Assembly (NCBI GenBank): GCA_019916065.1
Contig: CM034234.1
Location: forward strand, 692,963-756,962
Reading direction: 5' to 3'
DNA length: 64,000 nucleotides
From: Vitellaria paradoxa
Taxonomy: Eukaryota; Streptophyta; Magnoliopsida; Ericales; Sapotaceae
Every line of letters begins with the position of its first letter. The stretch's first letter is position 1. A program made the translations under genes and the position numbers. The notes below the pieces were generated by a model. That model had not been told where the DNA came from. It saw only the letters and a program-made list of their open reading frames with translations, and ran no database searches. This document shows positions 37,167 through 47,962 of the stretch, piece by piece.

Positions 37167-37520
37167 ACCCCCGTTTGGCATTCCTAAAAAACTCTATAAA
37201 TCATCATAAATCTCCAACAACCCCTACACCTTTAATTTTTCCGTTATTACTAATTTCAAAAAATTTTAATATTTCGCTAAAAAAATAAAAAATTTAGAAA
37301 TAGATTAACTGAATGCGTAATTTTTTTTTACAATCATATTTTTTATGTTGAAAGCTCTCAAATGAGTACCATTATTGCTATTTTATTTAAATTTTTTGGA
37401 ATCCATGGGAATGAATTTAGAAAATTATTCTAACAATTTGTTACTATTAAAAAAAAGTCAAAATTAATCTTAAATTACATTTTATCTCAATTTATCTTAT
37501 TTTTTTCTACACCAAACATG
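37167..37520. mobile_element. Short GTTTGG-ended inverted-repeat element, copy 2
   Basis: It starts CCCCCGTTTGGCATTCCTAA and ends CTACACCAAACATGGCAC. The ends are inverted matches (GTTTGGCAT against GCCATGTTTGG). It is homologous along its length to 6620-6985. It is non-coding. Confidence 0.65.
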
Positions 37521-38664
37521 GCACAAAAGCTTCTTGCCAAAGCATCCGACTGCATTCATAACTGGGATTTTGCCCCACTCTCTGAACGTTTGGTGCCATC
37601 TCCATCTCGTAATAATTTCTTTTTCCGCAGACTGTTTAATTTTCTGAGTTCTCAAACAGGACACCACAGAGCGGCAGTAATAGTATAAATAAAAAAGATG
37701 AGCTACAGGGCTACCCTTGTCGTTTTACTGTCCGTAACATGTTGGAAGAGAGGACTGTAACTTTTTTGGATTTCACCTCGGGAAGCAGTCGCCGGATGAG
37801 TTTGACCCGTCAGTGGTTTTCCTAACCCTTCTCTATCGGGAGCTACGAGATTCCTTCACCAACTCCCGGGCTGCATTGCAGTTAAGTTAGTTTTAAGTCA
37901 AGTATTTTTGTCAAATTTGGAACTAATAAGGAGGATTTAATTATTAAGACCACTAGTAAGTTTTAACTGCATTAATAACATTCATTAATGGCATGTGGCG
38001 AGGGGCATTCTTCGTTGGTCAACAAGCAAAATTCTTTCTTCATTGTTGGTTGTACGAGTGAAGATGGTTGCAGTTGTTCGCAGTATTTCCAGCGCTTCCT
38101 ATTATCCAACAAGGTCAACTCAACTAGCTGCTTCTATCTGTTAGCTAGACCCAGCCAATTTCCAGCGTTGTTAGGGTGATGCTTGTATGGTTAAAAAAAA
38201 AAAATAATAATAAGTATAAACATGACAAATGATGAAATTTAATTAAAACAAAGTTAAAAAAATTAATAAAAATTAATATTTGTTTTTGGGATAAACCCAA
38301 ACTAATTCATAACAATTTCAAATGCCACTCATTTAGTTAGGGTAAAAATTTTAAATTAGTTTTTTTTGTTTTCCTTTGCATGGTATTTTTTTTAACTAAA
38401 ATTTAATTTTTTGTTTTTATTAAGATGATACGCTTAAAAATTAGTAAGACTAAAAATAAAAAGAAAAACAAAGTGGTGGAATTTACGAAAGTGAGAGCAA
38501 AGAATTGACCTGAGCATGGGTTGCATCACAGCTGGGATTCTTGTTTGACCAAAGAGGAGAACCATGCTGAAGCAGTGGTTGTGGTGCACGCTCCATGTTA
38601 AACCAAAAAAGTACGAAAAAAGGGTAGTGTTTGGAGCTGCAATAAAGACGACACACCACGGACA
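37521..38664. other. Intergenic region 5' of the LRR receptor kinase gene
   Basis: I see no convincing gene. Short frames here lack codon bias or domains. The region is AT-rich between 38200 and 38470. Confidence 0.4.
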
Positions 38665-38844
38665 ACTTTTCTATTTTGCCAGCTCCATTATAAAAATATA
38701 TATATATATATAATTGACCTCCCAAAAGATTACAAATTTATGTGTGTGTGTGTACTTTTCTATTTTGCCAGCTCCATTATAAAAAAAAATATATATATAT
38801 AATTGACCTCCCAAAAGATTACAAATTTATGTGTGTGTGTGTGT
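38665..38844. repeat. 89-bp tandem duplication with TA and GT microsatellites
   Basis: Copies at 38665-38753 and 38754-38844 share ACTTTTCTATTTTGCCAGCT, a (TA)n run, AATTGACCTCCCAAAAGATT and a (GT)n run. They differ only in microsatellite length. The pair ends about 340 bp before the receptor kinase start codon. Confidence 0.92.
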
Positions 38845-39182
38845 ATACACTCAAAAAAAAGAGAGTGCTTTTGATTCTAGTGTGAAAAGTGAATTTCGCA
38901 ATGACCGCCAGCCAGTGAGCAAGGTCCAAGAGACCCACCTCAATGGCAGTCTTTTTTAACCAAGGGTTCTCAGTTTGTAGAACTTCTCTCTATCTCATGC
39001 CCGGTTCTGCTTTTTGCCGGCGATCGGCAGCATACCCACTTATCTGACTGTTTGCTGAGACTGGTTTTAAGTTCTTTGGAGCTTGACAGTCAAACAAATC
39101 TCTCTGTTTCTCTTATTCTGTCTCTGAGTCTCTCTCTCTTTCTATTTTAGCCGACTGCGTGTCATGTTTGAATTGGGAAATT
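38845..39182 (+). promoter_or_regulatory. Proximal upstream region and leader of the LRR receptor kinase gene
   Basis: The leader side is rich in TCTCTC (39093-39143), a common plant 5' UTR feature. An ATG at 39164 lies out of frame 19 nt before the main start. No clear TATA box was fixed. Confidence 0.4.
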
Positions 39183-42100
39183 ATGCTGCTAAACTTCTTA
39201 ACTATTACTCTCTTGTTAGCATCAGAACTTGTTGTCAACTCTTCCTCAACGGACCCGGCTTTCAACGATGATGTTCTGGGTTTGGTTGCCTTCAAAGCTG
39301 GACTCAGTGACCCCGAATCCAAACTCGTATCATGGAACGAGGACGACGACAACCCCTGCAACTGGGTCGGCATCAAATGCGATCCGACCACTAATCGGGT
39401 CTCGGAGCTTGTCCTTGATGGCTTCTCTCTTTCTGGCCATATTGGTAGAAGCCTCCTGAGATTGCAATTCCTCCAAGTTCTTTCTCTGCCCAACAACAAC
39501 TTCAGTGGAACTCTCAGTCCCATTCTCGCCCAATTCGATAGCTTGCGGGTCATTGACTTGACCCAAAACAGTCTATCCGGTTCGATTCCTGATCAACTTT
39601 TTCTACAATGCAGCAGCAGGTCACTGCAATCAATTTCACTTGCCAGGAACAACTTCTCTGGGAAAATCCCCCAATCTCTGACCTCTTGTCCAACACTTGA
39701 AGCAGTTAACTTCTCCTCTAATCAGCTTTCCCATCCATTACCCTCTGGAATCTGGTCCTTGACTCGACTCCAATCACTTGATTTGTCCCATAATCTGCTG
39801 GAGGGTGAAATCCCAGGTGGATTTGAGAGTAATTCAAATGATTTGAAATCAGTTAATTTAAGGAATAACAAGTTCAGTGGGCAGCTACCGGAGGACATTG
39901 GTGGTTGTTTGCATTTGGAATCAGCTGATTTTAGCGACAATTCTCTTTCTGGAGGCCTTCCCGAGTCATTGCAAAAACTTAGTCTGTGCACTTCTTTAAG
40001 CTTAAGAGGGAATTCCTTCACAGGTGCAGTTCCAGACTGGATTGGAGATATGAGAAGCCTCCAAAGTTTAGATCTTTCTGCAAATAAATTTTCAGGTGGG
40101 ATTCCAAGTTCACTGGGAGATCTAAAACTCTTGAAAGAATTGAATCTGTCAATGAATGGCTTTACTGGAAGCTTGCCCCATTCACTAGCAACTTGCACTA
40201 ACCTTTTGGCACTAGATGTCAGCAAGAATTCACTTACAGGCAACCTTCCTCCATGGATTTTTGATTTGGGTTTACAGACTATTTCTCTCACCGGAAACAA
40301 AATTACTGGAAGAATGGATTATCCTCTTCTGACATCGCTGGCAGCCTCGTATCAAAGCCTTCAGATATTGGATTTATCTTCTAACGCACTATCTGGTGAA
40401 ATTCCATCCCTCATTGGGAGCTTTAGTAGCTTGCAGTTCTTGAACATTTCCAGGAACAGTTTAATTGGTTCAATTCCGGCAACTATTGGCGATTTAAAGA
40501 ATACACAGGCTCTTGATTTGAGTTATAATCAGCTAAATGGAAGCATTCCTGGTGAAATTGGAGGAGCTGTTTCACTCCTGGAACTTAGACTGGAGAAGAA
40601 CTTCCTAACAGGGAAGATTCCAAGGGAGCTTGAAAACTGTTCGTCCCTAACATCTTTGTAAGTTCTCTTTTACTCACTACCTTGATTTCTGCCGTACTAG
40701 GATTATTTCAAGCTCTAGCAACAATTAGATATTTCCAGGTTGGAATTTCGTGTTAGTCTTTACTCTTTGGGGTCTAGGCAATCAATTCAATTGATCCACA
40801 ACCACAATAGTGTTTCATGGTCTGTGAAGCTGTTATCTCCATTTAAGCCAGAACTTCATGGAGTTGGGAATTCTATTTAGAAGTGCGCATCTGATTTCTT
40901 TTATGTTATTGCTGTTAATTTTTGATAATATGAATCGGGTTAAAACATATAGAAATAGAATGAAACATTCGGTCATTTTATAATTGAAACTCAAGTTAGG
41001 GAGACTAACCCTTAAAACATTTTAACAAACTCTAATTGCACTTTTCATCCGAACTTCACAGGGTCCTGTCAAAGAACAATCTTACAGGTCCAGTCCCCTT
41101 GGCCATTGCAAATCTTACGAACCTCCAGATTGTTGATTTGTCTTTTAATGACCTCTCTGGAACCCTACCCAAAGAGCTGACAAATCTTTCTCACCTACTC
41201 ATCTTTAATATATCCTACAATCACCTCCAAGGTGAACTACCAGTTGGTGGGTTCTTCAACACCATCCCTCTTTCATCTGTCTCTGGCAATCCCTCCTTGT
41301 GTGGCTCTATCTTGAACCACTCCTGCCCTGCTGTCCATCCTAAACCTATTGTACTTAACCCCAATTCTTCATCCGATTCCAAAGGCGGTTCATTATCCCC
41401 GAATCTTCATCACAAAAGAGTTGTACTTAGCATCTCTGCTCTTGTTGCCATTGGTGCATCTATTTTCATTGTCCTCGGAGTATTAATTGTCACAGTCCTC
41501 AACCTGCATGTCCAGTCTTCTCTGTCACGTTCTGCTGCTGCCTTCACAGTGTCGCGTGAAGAAGATTTCAGTCATTCCCCCACCACTGAATCCAACAATG
41601 GCAGGCTTGTCATGTTCTCTGGTGATGCTGCCTTTGTTGCTGGAGCTCATGCGCTGCTCAACAAGGATTGTGAACTTGGGCATGGTGGATTTGGTGTTGT
41701 CTACCAAGCAGTCCTTAGAGATGGACGCCCCGTTGCCATCAAGAAGCTATACCCTTCAAGCTTGACAAAGTCCCAAGAAGATTTTGAAAGGGAAGTTAAG
41801 AATCTTGGAAAGATCAGACACCATAATCTTGTGGCACTTGAAGGCTATTACTGGACTCCATCATTGCAGCTCCTCATTAATGAATATGTCTGCTGTGGGA
41901 GTTTGTTTGAGCATCTGCATGAGGGGCAGTCCAAAAACTGCCTCTCTTGGACACAGAGATTCAACATAATTCTTGGGACAGCAAAAGGTTTGGAACATTT
42001 ACACGAAGGGAATATAATTCACTATAATATAAAGTCAACAAATGTTCTGATAGACAATTCTGGTAAGCCTAAGGTGGGAGACTTTGGCCTTGTGAGGCTG

Positions 42101-42511
42101 CTACCCATGTTAGACCGTTATATTTTAAGTAGCAAGATTCAGAGTGCACTTGGATACATGGCTCCTGAGTTCGCTTGTCGAACTGTGAAGATTACTGAGA
42201 AGTGTGATGTCTATGGGTTTGGTATCTTGATTCTAGAGGTGGTGACAGGGAAGAGACCTGTGGAATACATGGAGGATGATGTGGTGGTTTTGTGTGATAT
42301 GGTGAGGACAGCATTGGAGGAAGGTAGGGCGGAGGAATGTGTTGATGAGAGGCTTAGTGGTAATTTTCCAGCAGAGGAGGCAATACCTTTGATAAAGCTT
42401 GGGTTGATATGTGCATCTCAAGTGCCATCAAACCGGCCAGCTATGGGAGAGGTGGTCAACATTTTAGAGTTGATCCAGTGTTCTTCAGAAGGTCAAGAGG
42501 AGTTGGAATGA
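39183..42511 (+). CDS. LRR receptor-like kinase, IRK/PXC2 type, atypical catalytic loop
   Basis: Two exons, 39183-40657 and 41062-42511, join in phase and encode 974 residues. The start is the ATG opening MLLNFLTITLLLASELVVN, a good signal peptide; the frame extends 24 nt upstream only with non-ATG codons. Domains: signal peptide (1-23), LRR N-terminal cap (DDVLGLVAFKAGL, PCNWVGIKCD), about 20 LRRs with LxxNxLxGxIP repeats to residue about 585, a membrane span (about 611-635), then a kinase domain (about 690-965). The kinase has the glycine loop LGHGGFGVVY, VAIKKL lysine and DFG, but the HRD loop reads HYN. The same change is typical of the IRK/PXC2 clade, so it is a clade trait rather than local damage. 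That clade acts in root and vascular patterning. Catalytic activity is probably weak or absent. Confidence 0.94.
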
Positions 42512-42527
42512 ATTTATTTTGTAAGAG

Positions 42528-42565
<38 letters not shown>

Positions 42566-43829
42566 AAAAAAGGGTGCTAGAATGGTTTTTCCGGCGAAGA
42601 GGAATCCAGTATGCTGTTTAAATACCAGAAGAGAACATATAATTCATGGTTTTTGTTCTTTTTGATTTTTTTTCTTGATTCTTATTGTTCTGTGTTTCTG
42701 TCTTGTAATTTGGTCAAATTTTTGTTACAGTTGTATATACTGGATTCTTTTTCGCCGGCAATAATTTAGGGCCCTTTTTGGATATTATTCTAATGTCATG
42801 TCTTTCAAGATATCAGAGCCAGAGTATTTTATCTTTTATTTTGTTTGGTTGTGCTTGTATTATGTTGTTGGGGGAACTCAACTAATGGTTCAATTCAAAT
42901 CTGAAGATCCTCCCCAACCCCCCACAATTGTTCTGTCGTTTGTTGGCTTCTTCATGGCTACGTGTAATGAGACCTAGTTACAAAGGCCTGGTTTTAGCGT
43001 CTGAATTTGGTCACCCTCCCGCCAACATTTATACTCATGCTCATCATACATTCTTCTAGCAACATGCCAACTTCTTTTCTGCAATTTTTCTCATTTCTGC
43101 AAAATTTAGACAATTCAATTCTTCTCAGTTTCAACAATGTGATATCCTGGTTGTTTTTCTTTTTACTTATTTATATATTTGAACACAAGCGGCCTTGGAA
43201 CTCCTAATGCCGAAGTTGGAATGCCCTTGGCCTACAAGACTGGTCTCTGTTATCTTCATCTATCAGAAACTTTTGTTCGCACACTCTGGCTAGGACTTGA
43301 GTAAAAGTAAAAAGGCCGGACATGAATACAGGCACTTCACATGGGGGGGGGGGTCCTCCACAGTGGGCGGCGATCATGCTCAGTGCTTGCAGCTTCTTAA
43401 CCGCACAAAAATTACACAAAATACAACTACGGATCATGCTATACCCATCCAATTTTTATTTATAGAACACCTTTATGTGTTCAAAAAGCTTCTAAATAAT
43501 CAACGTACCATGTGAAGATGGACACCAATTTGAGAGGAAAAGACTTCTTGGACACTGCAGCTATCAGTGGTGTGATTTTTTTTTTTTTTTTGGGGGGGGG
43601 GGTGATGGTGGGAAATCTTGTTGTGGATAAAGAAAAAGTAACTCTTCTTATATGCTTACTTTTTGAGACAAAAATGATAACTATCACCAAGTAACTAGTG
43701 GGAAAGAGAATTCATGGGTTAAAAAAATGATGAAGGGGCATCTGAGTTTATTTTCATGAATCCCATCGTAAACTTCATTCAACGAATACAGTGAAATGAT
43801 GCAACTTTTGTGGGCGCGTGTGTGGGTGG

Positions 43830-43863
<34 letters not shown>

Positions 43864-46800
43864 TAAAGAGTATTGAGCTTTCATAGTCTAGAACCAGTAA
43901 TAATAGAGAAAGTGCTTAAATCACAAGGCAAAAAATTGCAGTGGTTGTTAATAGAACCTAGCCAAACAAATTTAGCAAGGCAAATGCCTTGCAAATCCTT
44001 TGGGTTGTAACGACATGTTCTTGATGAGGAAATACTCACTGTTAGCTTGGGAAAGAGGCTTGTACAGAGGAACCCAAAAAAACCAAAAAAAAAAAAAAAA
44101 AGTCCACAATTGAATTTGACTGCTACAAAGGAACTGGAGAAAGAAAATGTACAACAGGGCAGAAAATTCATGGGAAATTTCTTGTCAAAGTGAGGTGCAA
44201 GGTTAACCACAAATATATGTATGGTGGGGCTTGGAAGCACACTGAAAGTATGAGCAGCTAATTTAAAAAAGTTGAACTGAGAGATGCTACTTTGCTGTCG
44301 ATTTAGCAACTTGGGTCCCCCAGGCCCAAAAATAGATGATTGATTCGATTTTGTGTTCATAAACTTCCAGTCTTACCGTTCACTTCACACAAAAGCTAAT
44401 TAATCCTAATTAGCAAAGTTTGCTCATGGTTGAATAATTCATTATCAATGGATTGCTCATGAAATCAATTACATAGAATCCACAAGTTATCTTAGCTGAT
44501 GATCTTCTTGCAGATAGAAAAATCATTTCATTCAAAGAGGAAAAAGTAATTGGCAAACGATCGAGCATTAATCAGCTAAGCAAGAGATGTCATGACACCC
44601 AAGTCCAAAATGGTGCATGATGAGCAACCAAATCCTGATGTTGCAGAAATAACAAGAAATGATAATTGTAAAAGCTTATTCACTTTCAGACAAAGCAACC
44701 CCTTTTCACCTACTAAATCTCCCTTTCACACAGATCTTGCTAATAACAGCCAAAATAGTTTGTGCTCATCAGAGGGCAACTCCAAATCTCAAGAAACCAA
44801 GTGCGCGTGCAAGAGCTTAAAATTAACTTTGGGCAGCGGTAAATAATTAATCAACTTCTCAAAAAAGCGCTTACGAGATTTACATTCAATTTCAACTTCT
44901 CCCAGCTTTGAATAATCTTTTATTTGTCTTCTTCAACTTACTTTAATAAAGTACTGTTGCATTTTCTTAAAAAAAAAGGGGGGGGGGGGTCAAGCTAAGC
45001 ATACGCTCTCGATTTTCAGCTTTCAATGCCGACTTGAAAACATAAAATAAAATAAGCTTTCAATACTATTTTGGTCCTTGGTCCAACAGGCAAAGATATA
45101 TTGATCTACAATATACGGATAATCGAAGGATGAAGGCCATGGCCTTCAAATGAACAATCTGCACGTGTAAACTGCATAAGTTTAACTTTAAAAACAACGT
45201 CTGAATCGCACTTAAAGGGCTGTGTTTTGAGTGAGGATTTAGTAATAAAAAAAAAAAAGGAAACAAAAACAAGCAGAAAAAAGAGTAAGAAAACAGAAAT
45301 CTCAAATACATATATTTGTTTAAATGAATTGAAAAAATCAATGTATTAATTTTTAAATTTAATTAATTTTAATTTCTCAAATTTCATGCTTTTCCTCCTC
45401 TATTTTTTTTTTTTTAATCACAATCTAAATAAAATAAGTAATTTTGAACCTCTATTTTTTTTTTTCCTTAATAAATCCTCAATCCAAAGATAGCATAAAG
45501 GAAGGTACGTAGCAACACCAAATTTGTCCTGTACTTGGATTATCAAAATTCTAACACGTCCGGTACTTGCTTTAGGTTTTATAATGTATTCCATACTGAA
45601 TGCAGGATTTATTATTCAAATCCCAAATACGTCTTACTAGGGTTGGGATAAACCGGATAATCGGACTTCACTCCAGAGGCAATATTGGGTTTGGGCTGTG
45701 GGCCTGCCGGGGTGATTTGTTTATCACTCTTTGGCTATGTTTCTCTAACTCAAGGATTCAAATTTAGTCCATGCTTATACATGTCAATATTTGAGGGACT
45801 GCTTTAAATTTTTGAGGCAGCAACCCCCCCCCCCCCAACCCGGGGGGGATCCCTGGCGAATGCATACACACACTTGAAAAGCTTAAGAAGAAGAAGAAAA
45901 GAATTTAAAGAGTAAGGCGGCCCACACGCAATACAACTAGTGGCAACAAACATAATACAGAATACGCAGATTTACCCATCTCTCTTTTCACCCTTTTGTG
46001 TGGGATAAGTCTCCGAAAAAGAGATAAATATATCTATCTCTAGATACAAATTCGAATAAAACAGAATTTCCATTCTTGGAAGAAAGAATAAAGTGACTAA
46101 GTCAGTTTGGGTACGTATTCTGGAAATTAACAGAAATCTCTGGCTTCTCCCCCGGCTTTGGCTTGGCTCCAAGTAGACTTGCCCACGGCAATCCATTCCT
46201 ATCCTAGCGATGTTTAATGATCCCCCCTAGAAGTAAAATTATCACGTCCTACTCTACTCTTCTCTTCTCCTCTTCTTCTTACTAGATCTATAATTTTGCT
46301 ATGCTTTCGTCAAAAGTTTACAAGTAATTAATGGAAAGAGGGGAGGTTAGTATCGCTGGTGATATTAGTTCTGTGATATTAAAGTTGTGAGTTGTTCACG
46401 GTTCAATTTTTATATTTATTTTTGTTACAGTCAAACGACTCATAATTTTGATATTATGTGGCTAACATCGGGTTCCGGGGACTGTAGTGAAAAAATTCAC
46501 TGTAGGAGTTACAGTAGAAAAATGAACAGCTGAGATTTATTTACACTTTAATAACATGTGACTTTTGACATTCCACATTAATTGTCCTCTAATAAAATTT
46601 TTTAAATTTTTATTTTTATTTTGAAAATAATTTTAATTAAAATAACTTGAAATCATTAGATTAAATACAAACAAATCTTAATCCTTCATTTTTCACGCAG
46701 TAAATTTTTTCATTGCAGCTCCCTGAACCCTCTAACATCACTTGTGATGTTAGTTTTCCTAATCCCAATTAATGAGTGCAAAATACACAATCTGATTTTG

Positions 46801-47331
46801 GAGGTAATTATCTAATGTCATAAATACTAAACACCCATCCATAATCTGGTCAATTCAAGAACCAAAGCCAATTTTATTATTATTACTATTTTGACAAAAT
46901 AAGAGTGAATGGAGAACCATGAATGTGGAAAGTCAAACGACGTGCTGCTGGAATTTCAAGGGATAGACATGCCATTAATTCCCAATAGCTCCATGAGCCC
47001 TGTTGCTTTATATATATATATATGTATGTATGTATGTATGTACGTGCGTATGGTATTTTTGCATGTCTTGTTCGGTTGCTTGTTTGAGAACCTTTCATCA
47101 GCTTGGCTAGCTTTCTCAAACTCTCAGCTCTGACACTTGCCTCAAGATACCATATATAGCAGGGCCAAAACAAAGGATGCCTTAACAGCTTGCATCATGT
47201 GCATGTTCAGAGATATATATGTGTGTGTGTCTGTGTCTGTGTTTATATATATGTAATGAATGTAAAACGCTTTAGATCGATGTATTAACTGAGTGAGAGA
47301 GAGGGGAAAAGAGTGTTGTTACTGTGGGCAA
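42512..47331. other. 4.8-kb intergenic region
   Basis: It contains the receptor kinase 3' UTR with a (GA)n run at 42528-42562, GA and GT microsatellites at 43820-43862, and several C or G runs of 11-13 bases. Open frames such as 44592-44846 (+) and 43881-44360 (-) are low complexity or lack any recognisable feature. The last 300 bp should hold the promoter of the small gene at 47332. I see no convincing gene. Confidence 0.45.
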
Positions 47332-47673
47332 ATGGGGACAGCAGACGAAATAGAAGTGATTCTGAGAAGGTTTGGGGATGAACAGAGCACGCTGATGGAC
47401 AGGTACGAGAGGCTCTCCTTTGAGGTCCGCTTGAACCAAGCCATGCTGGGTCGTAGCCTGTCCGAGCCAAGCCTGTCACGGACCCAAGCGCCACTAGCCA
47501 TGGCACCCCAAGTTCAACAAGGACGTCGTCGTCGTGGGTCAGGTTTTGGGAAGGTTCTGAAGAGGCTGCTCAAACCCATACTCAGAAGAAGGGGTGGAAG
47601 AAAGGATCTGCTTCCTGATCCAGAGGACCCAATAAGGTCCTGGAATAAATTTAGTAGATCCACAAGGGTTTGA
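47332..47673 (+). CDS. Small plant protein of unknown function, 113 residues
   Basis: An intact single-exon frame encodes 113 residues. I place the start at the ATG giving MGTADEIEVILRRFGDEQ; the frame is open upstream only through non-ATG codons. The N-terminal half (1-45) is a charged amphipathic helix ending in LNQAMLGRSLSEPSLSR. The C-terminal half is strongly basic (GRRRRGSGFGKVLKRLLKPI) and then DPEDPIRSW. There is no signal peptide or membrane span. Composition and codon use look genuine and the pattern resembles a small angiosperm family without assigned function. The basic stretch could bind nucleic acid, membrane or calmodulin; this is speculation. Confidence 0.7.
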   Translation: MGTADEIEVILRRFGDEQSTLMDRYERLSFEVRLNQAMLGRSLSEPSLSRTQAPLAMAPQVQQGRRRRGSGFGKVLKRLLKPILRRRGGRKDLLPDPEDPIRSWNKFSRSTRV

Positions 47674-47962
47674 TTATTTATTGCTTTTGGATTGTGAGAC
47701 TTATTTTATTATGTAATGCAATATAGGGTTATTATATTCTCCTTACACAGTTGTAATTTTTAATGGGTAACTTGATTACACCTCTCGGCTTACTTTAAAT
47801 TATTATTATTATTATTATGACAAAAATGTCATTTGTTAAAGGAAGAAGATTTAGACTGAAAAAGAAAATGGAAAAAATTTTCTCTTGACTTTGACTGCCG
47901 TTGATTGGCTGCAATCTTTAATTCTATAAATAATCTTTAAAAAAGGCAAACGAGAATGGTAC
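47674..47962 (+). promoter_or_regulatory. Spacer with promoter of the PPR gene
   Basis: A TATA-like CTATAAATAA lies at 47925-47934. A start site about 30 nt downstream would fall near 47957-47965, at or beside the first in-frame ATG (47963). An ATT repeat lies at 47801-47818. Confidence 0.5.

Noticed and set aside
39159..39182. Eight-codon upstream extension of the receptor kinase frame
   Set aside because: It begins with GTG, not ATG. The ATG at 39183 gives a proper signal peptide.
39722..40300. 192-codon antisense frame within the receptor kinase gene
   Set aside because: It is a shadow of the LRR coding strand; LRR codon periodicity often leaves such frames open.
43881..44360. 159-codon minus-strand frame
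   Set aside because: Low complexity around an A/T run, no motif, no splice or start context supporting a gene.
44592..44846. 84-codon plus-strand frame beginning with ATG
   Set aside because: Composition is plausible but no family, targeting signal or neighbouring exon could be recognised. Kept as possible only if transcripts exist.
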